This document shows, piece by piece, positions 60,465 to 64,000 of a DNA stretch of 64,000 nucleotides. Every line of letters starts with the position of its first letter. Positions within the stretch are counted from its first letter, which is position 1. A program made the translations under genes and the position numbers. The notes beneath the pieces are model-generated. The model ran no database searches, was not told the origin of the DNA, and was given only the letters and a program-made list of their open reading frames with translations. Source of the DNA: Nitrosomonadales bacterium (lineage in GTDB: Bacteria > Pseudomonadota > Gammaproteobacteria > Burkholderiales > Gallionellaceae); the NCBI GenBank assembly GCA_016716325.1, contig JADJWO010000001.1:1674001-1738000 (forward strand). The letters run 5' to 3'.

Positions 60465-61403
60465 ATGAACCGTCCTGCCCCGCATATCTCTGTCGTCATC
60501 CCGGTATACAAGGCCGAGCAGTGTCTCGACGAGCTGTACCGGCGCCTCAGGGACGCCCTTCAAAGCATCTCGCCCGATTTCGAGATCGTGCTGGTCGAGG
60601 ATTGCGGCGGCGACAATTCCTGGCAGGTGATCGAGCGGCTGGCGGCTGCCGATCCGCGCGTGAAGGGCATCCAGTTCAGCCGCAACTTCGGCCAGCACTA
60701 CGGCATCACCGCCGGTCTGGACCATTGTCACGGCGACTGGGCGGTGGTGATGGATTGCGATCTTCAGGACAGGCCGGAGGAGATCCCCCGCCTGTATGCC
60801 AAGGCACTGGAAGGTTACGACATCGTGCTGGCGCGGCGCGGCAAGCGGCAGGATCCGCCATTCAAGCGCGCCACTTCATGGCTGTTCTACAAGCTGTTCA
60901 GTTATCTCGCCGACATAGACTATGACGCGCAGACCGGAAACTTCCGCATCATGTCGCGCAAGGTCGTGGTGAATTTTCTCGGCATGCGCGAACAGCTGCG
61001 TTTCTTCGGCGGCCTGGTGCAATGGATGGGCTTTCCCACCGCCAGCATCGAGGTGGCGCACGCCGGACGCCACGAAGGGGAATCCACCTATACCTTCGCC
61101 AAGCTGTGGAAGCTGGCCGCCGAGACCATCATCGCCTATTCGGACAAGCCGTTGCGCCTGTCGGTACGTTTCGGGTTCGCGATGGCGTTCCTTGCGTTCT
61201 GCTACGGCATCTACATCATCGGGCACGCGCTGTATTACGGTTCGCCGGTTCCGGGCTGGAACAGCCTGATCGTTTCGCTGTATTTCATCGGCGGCATCAT
61301 CATTGCCACGCTCGGCATCATCGGCATCTACCTCGGCAAGACCTTTGACGAGAGCAAAAAGCGGCCGCTGTATATCGTCCGGCGCGCGACCTTCGATGAA
61401 TAA
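60465..61403 (+). CDS. ArnC/GtrB-like undecaprenyl-phosphate glycosyltransferase
   Basis: A 312-residue GT2 enzyme with DPM1-like N-terminal domain (VVIPVYKAEQCLDELYRRL, VVMDCDLQDRPEEIP) and two C-terminal membrane helices (about 235-255 and 268-292). RHEGESTYTFAKLWKLA is the amphipathic connector. Members load a single sugar onto undecaprenyl phosphate for use in the periplasm. It overlaps the acetyltransferase by 8 bases, which suggests dTDP-Fuc4NAc as donor; this is inference. Confidence 0.86.
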   Translation: MNRPAPHISVVIPVYKAEQCLDELYRRLRDALQSISPDFEIVLVEDCGGDNSWQVIERLAAADPRVKGIQFSRNFGQHYGITAGLDHCHGDWAVVMDCDLQDRPEEIPRLYAKALEGYDIVLARRGKRQDPPFKRATSWLFYKLFSYLADIDYDAQTGNFRIMSRKVVVNFLGMREQLRFFGGLVQWMGFPTASIEVAHAGRHEGESTYTFAKLWKLAAETIIAYSDKPLRLSVRFGFAMAFLAFCYGIYIIGHALYYGSPVPGWNSLIVSLYFIGGIIIATLGIIGIYLGKTFDESKKRPLYIVRRATFDE

Positions 61404-62103
61404 GCTGATCAGGCAGGTCGCATGGGATACGGTTGCGCTCGGCATGCCGGCGTGGGAGTTGCTCGAACATTCCGCAGTAGCGCTGCAGCAGGCGGTCATG
61501 ACCGCCGGTCACCACACGATCAAGGTCGACCCGCTGGCGGACAAACGGCTGTTGCACGAACACGGTTTCTATTACTGCGACACCCTGATCGAACCGCATT
61601 GCAATGCCGCACGGTTGCGTCCCGTCCGGCATCCCGATGCGACCATCTCGAAGGAGGTCGATGCGCAACAGGTGTTGGCGATAGGCCATGGCGCGTTCGT
61701 GCACGGTCGCTTCCATCGCGATTTCAACCTGGGCAGGAATGTCGCCGACCTGCGCTATGACAACTGGCTGCGGCAATTACTCGATGAAGAACAGGTTTAC
61801 GGGCTGTATTGGCAGGGCGCCCTGTCGGGATTCATCGGCCACAGCGGCAACAGTCTGGTGCTGCATGCGCTGGCGGAACAGCAACGCGGCAAAGGCCGTG
61901 CGAAATTCTGGTGGAGCGCGGCATGCAGCGAACTACTGGCCGCCGGCCATGAAGAGATCAGGAGTTCGATCTCCGCTTCCAACCTCGGTGCGCTCAATTT
62001 GTATGCCTCGTTGGGGTTCTCGTTCAAGCATCCGCAGGATGTCTATCATCGGCTGACGGTCACGGCACAGGCCGCTCAAGATAATGAATCGTCTGCACCG
62101 TGA
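61396..62103 (+). CDS. GNAT acetyltransferase, WecD-like (dTDP-fucosamine acetyltransferase)
   Basis: A 235-residue protein with a GNAT C-terminal half: SAACSELLAAGHEEIRSSI and NLGALNLYASLGFSF form the acetyl-CoA and substrate helices. DKRLLHEHGFYYCDTLIEP resembles WecD of the enterobacterial common antigen pathway. With WecE at 62584-63711 it would give dTDP-4-acetamido-4,6-dideoxygalactose. ATG 61396 overlaps the previous gene. Confidence 0.78.
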   Translation: MNKLIRQVAWDTVALGMPAWELLEHSAVALQQAVMTAGHHTIKVDPLADKRLLHEHGFYYCDTLIEPHCNAARLRPVRHPDATISKEVDAQQVLAIGHGAFVHGRFHRDFNLGRNVADLRYDNWLRQLLDEEQVYGLYWQGALSGFIGHSGNSLVLHALAEQQRGKGRAKFWWSAACSELLAAGHEEIRSSISASNLGALNLYASLGFSFKHPQDVYHRLTVTAQAAQDNESSAP

Positions 62104-62123
62104 CCGTTTCCCTCTCCCCCGTT

Positions 62124-62150
62124 CCCCTTCTCCCGCAAGCGGGCGAGGGG
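62124..62150. repeat. intergenic hairpin repeat related to the wbpM insertion
   Basis: CCCCTTCTCCCGC and GCGGGCGAGGGG pair around AA with one mismatch-bulge, in the 86-base gap before the SMR gene. The core TCCCGC-AA-GCGGGCGAGGGG matches the wbpM copy at about 55099-55118. There is no T run, so a terminator role is unlikely. Confidence 0.6.
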
Positions 62151-62189
62151 TGCCGCAGGGATTCGCTACACGAAATCTGGAATAACGAC

Positions 62190-62552
62190 ATGAGCTACTT
62201 CTACATCTTCATGACCATCGCGCTGACCGTGTACGGCCAGATCGCGATCAAATGGCAAGCCTTGAAAGCCGGAGCGCTGCCGGAAGCGTTGCCGGACAAG
62301 ATCGCCTTCCTGTTGCATCTGTTGCTGAACCCGTGGGTCATCAGCGCGCTTGCCGCGGCTTTCCTGGCGTCGGTGTTCTGGATGGCGGCGATGACCAAGC
62401 TGCAGATCAGCCATGCCTATCCCTTCATGGGGATGACGTTCATCATCGTGTTGCTGGCCAGCGGGTTCTTCTTCCAGGAGCCGGTCACGCCGCTCAAGAT
62501 GGCCGGCACCGCATTGATCTTCCTGGGGATCGTGGTTGCCAGTCAGGGATAG
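62190..62552 (+). CDS. small SMR/EamA-type four-helix membrane protein
   Basis: A 120-residue protein with four hydrophobic helices (about 3-22, 45-65, 70-90, 98-118). ISHAYPFMGMTFIIVLLASG and the C-terminal AGTALIFLGIVVASQG resemble EmrE-like and ArnE/F-like proteins. Next to an ArnC-like transferase it may flip an undecaprenyl-phosphate sugar rather than export drugs. That is inference from context. ATG 62190 was chosen over the repeat-derived upstream frame. Confidence 0.78.
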   Translation: MSYFYIFMTIALTVYGQIAIKWQALKAGALPEALPDKIAFLLHLLLNPWVISALAAAFLASVFWMAAMTKLQISHAYPFMGMTFIIVLLASGFFFQEPVTPLKMAGTALIFLGIVVASQG

Positions 62553-62583
62553 CCGCTGTCTGTAACGCTGTAACGCCGCCGGG

Positions 62584-63711
62584 TCAGGCGAAGAATTCGC
62601 GGATCGCGTCGCAGGTGCGCGAGATCTCTTCCGACCTCATTTCATAAAACAGCGGCAGGCGCAGCAGGCGCTCGCTCAGGTCGTCGGTCACCTTCATGCT
62701 GCTGCCTTCGCGTCCGTATCGCCGACCGGCCGGCGAGGAATGCAGCGGCACGTAATGGAACACCGGATGGATGTCCCGCGCCTTGAGGTGCGCGATCAGT
62801 CTGCTGCGCACGGCCAGATTCTCGAGCAGCACATAGAACAGGTGGCCGTTGCTGTCATCATCGAATTCCGCGATGCGCAGATGACCCGCCTGCTGCAACG
62901 GAGCCAGTTGCGCGGCGTACGCGGCGCAGATGCTGCGCCGTTTGGCGATGATCTCGTCGGCGTGTTCCAGTTGCGCGTAGAGGAAGGCGCTGACCAGTTC
63001 GCTGGGCAGATAGGATGAGCCGATGTCCACCCAGGTGTATTTGTCCACTTCGCCGCGGAAGAACTGGCTACGGTTGGTGCCCTTCTCGCGGATGATCTCG
63101 GCACGTTCGGTGAAGCGCGCATCGTTCACCAGTAACGCCCCGCCCTCGCCGCTGATGATGTTCTTGGTCTCGTGGAAACTCAGGCAGCCGAGATGCCCGA
63201 TGCTGCCCAATGCCCGGCCCCGGTATGTCGAGAGCAGAGCCTGCGCGGCGTCTTCCACCACCAGCAGTTTGTGGCGCTGAGCGATGTCCATGATGGCATC
63301 CATCTCGCACGGCACACCCGCGTAATGCACCGGGACGATCACCCTGGTTCTGCGCGTGATGGCGGCCTCGATCAGATTCTCGTCGATGTTCAGCGTGTCC
63401 GGACGGATGTCCACGAACACCGGCACGGCACCGCGCAGCACGAAGGCATTGGCGGTGGACACGAACGTGTAGGAGGGCAGGATGACCTCGTCGCCGGGCT
63501 GGATGTCGCACAGGATCGCGGCCATTTCCAGCGCGCCGGTGCAGGAGTGGGTAAGCAACGCCTTGCGGCAGCCGAGCTTCTCCTCGAACCAGCGATGGCA
63601 TGATTTTGTATATGTGCCATCCCCCGAGAGGTGGCCCTGGGCCACCGCATCCGCGATCAGGGAAAGCTCGCGACCGATGATGAACGGTTTGTTGAACGGG
63701 ATGCGTTTCAT
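62584..63711 (-). CDS. wecE: dTDP-4-amino-4,6-dideoxygalactose transaminase
   Basis: A 375-residue DegT-fold enzyme of the WecE/RffA group. NKPFIIGRELSLIADAVAQG at the start and SYTFVSTANAFVLRGAVPVF, SFHETKNIISGEGGALL (PLP lysine) and FHYVPLHSSPAG are diagnostic. It aminates dTDP-4-keto-6-deoxyglucose from RfbB. It faces the SMR gene tail to tail with 31 bases between. With the WecD-like protein it completes dTDP-Fuc4NAc synthesis. Confidence 0.92.
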   Translation of the reverse strand: MKRIPFNKPFIIGRELSLIADAVAQGHLSGDGTYTKSCHRWFEEKLGCRKALLTHSCTGALEMAAILCDIQPGDEVILPSYTFVSTANAFVLRGAVPVFVDIRPDTLNIDENLIEAAITRRTRVIVPVHYAGVPCEMDAIMDIAQRHKLLVVEDAAQALLSTYRGRALGSIGHLGCLSFHETKNIISGEGGALLVNDARFTERAEIIREKGTNRSQFFRGEVDKYTWVDIGSSYLPSELVSAFLYAQLEHADEIIAKRRSICAAYAAQLAPLQQAGHLRIAEFDDDSNGHLFYVLLENLAVRSRLIAHLKARDIHPVFHYVPLHSSPAGRRYGREGSSMKVTDDLSERLLRLPLFYEMRSEEISRTCDAIREFFA

Positions 63712-63736
63712 TGCGGCAATCTTAAAAACGGAGCCG

Positions 63737-64000
63737 TCATTCTATCGGTAATCCCCTTGCGCAGGCAGTGCCACGGCATAGCAGATACAGCTTGTCGCCG
63801 CCGAGCTGGTATGCCTTGACGGTTTCCCCCTGTTGTATCGCGGGAGTCATCGAGATGATGAAACCGGATTCCAGATCCTGCGGCGGGTATTGCAACGTGC
63901 GCTGCGGGTAACGCTGCTGGTTGATATAGGCGGTAACGTTCAGGCCGTTGGTCGTCGAGTCCGTTATATACAAGGGTTGCCCGTGGGTGCGCGCCAGGAT
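63737..64000 (-). CDS. C-terminal part of an unidentified protein (partial)
   Basis: An open minus-strand frame enters from the right edge and stops at 63737-63739, giving at least 87 residues. Visible pieces are LYITDSTTNGLNVTAY, SGFIISMTPAIQQGE and LYLLCRGTACARGL. The TTG at 63971-63973 is not needed as a start, since the frame is open further upstream. No family is recognised. It is 26 bases before wecE on the same strand, so they could be co-transcribed. Confidence 0.6.
   Translation of the reverse strand: MLARTHGQPLYITDSTTNGLNVTAYINQQRYPQRTLQYPPQDLESGFIISMTPAIQQGETVKAYQLGGDKLYLLCRGTACARGLPIE

Noticed and set aside
62124..62150. Rho-independent terminator
   Set aside because: The stem is good but no T run follows on either strand, and it matches a repeat also found inside wbpM.
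1..64000. tRNA, rRNA or riboswitch
   Set aside because: No cloverleaf-like segment, rRNA stretch or recognisable aptamer core was noticed on reading; a covariance-model search would settle it.

Overview
This 64 kb window is a cell-surface polysaccharide and lipopolysaccharide region of a Gram-negative bacterium. TolC, RND, WaaA, WaaC and O-antigen ligase genes require an outer membrane. The order isoaspartyl methyltransferase - TolC - (island) - WaaA - WaaC, the EPS-associated MarR regulator and the fairly high GC content by eye suggest a betaproteobacterium, perhaps of the Nitrosomonadales/Gallionellaceae type. That placement is an inference and no rRNA or tRNA gene was seen to confirm it. 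Layout. (1) 1-8955 is transcribed leftwards: a Rph/PEP-synthase-like phosphotransferase, a PAP2 phosphatase and a PlsC-like acyltransferase share one promoter, and an RND pump with its adaptor shares another. (2) 9120-11176, transcribed rightwards, holds PIMT and tolC. An MntA-HepT toxin-antitoxin pair is inserted at the end of tolC between two perfect 71-bp direct repeats. (3) 12065-23933 is a promoter, an EPS-type MarR regulator and a long, tightly overlapping operon for a legionaminic-acid-type nonulosonate (LegB, LegC, LegG, LegI, LegH, PtmE, PtmF, LegF). It also carries WbqC, a second DegT aminotransferase, a methyltransferase, a PIG-L deacetylase and an acyltransferase that the standard pathway does not need. 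(4) 23980-43766 is the export and assembly section: a Wzx flippase, candidate glycosyltransferases, several acyltransferases, a sulfotransferase, a B12-type radical SAM enzyme, sugar epimerases, PtmA, UDP-xylose synthase and a 968-residue protein that appears to join a GT-C-like transferase to a MurJ-like flippase. (5) 43963-50087 holds the dTDP-rhamnose genes rfbBDAC (rfbA broken by three frameshifts), cysQ, a VapBC pair and cysC. (6) 50062-63711 holds waaA on the minus strand, then waaC, a WecA/WbpL-like initiating transferase, WbpM/CapD, an O-antigen ligase, core glycosyltransferases and a probable dTDP-Fuc4NAc branch (ArnC-like transferase, WecD-like acetyltransferase, SMR-type membrane protein, WecE). 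How it fits together (inference). The cell probably builds a glycan on undecaprenyl phosphate, starting from a 6-deoxy-HexNAc made by WbpM and WbpV. It would be decorated with a CMP-activated legionaminic-type sugar, dTDP-L-rhamnose or its 4-epimer, xylose, acyl groups and possibly sulfate. CysC would make PAPS for the sulfotransferase and CysQ would clear PAP. Two flippase-like proteins suggest more than one lipid-linked glycan. No Wza/Wzc/Wzz genes are present here. The DNA has been reworked: a decayed rfbB-like fragment, a four-helix-bundle gene in a GGGGAGT-repeat cassette between rfbD and rfbA, in-frame repeat insertions inside rfbB and wbpM, and a REP-like hairpin between waaA and waaC.
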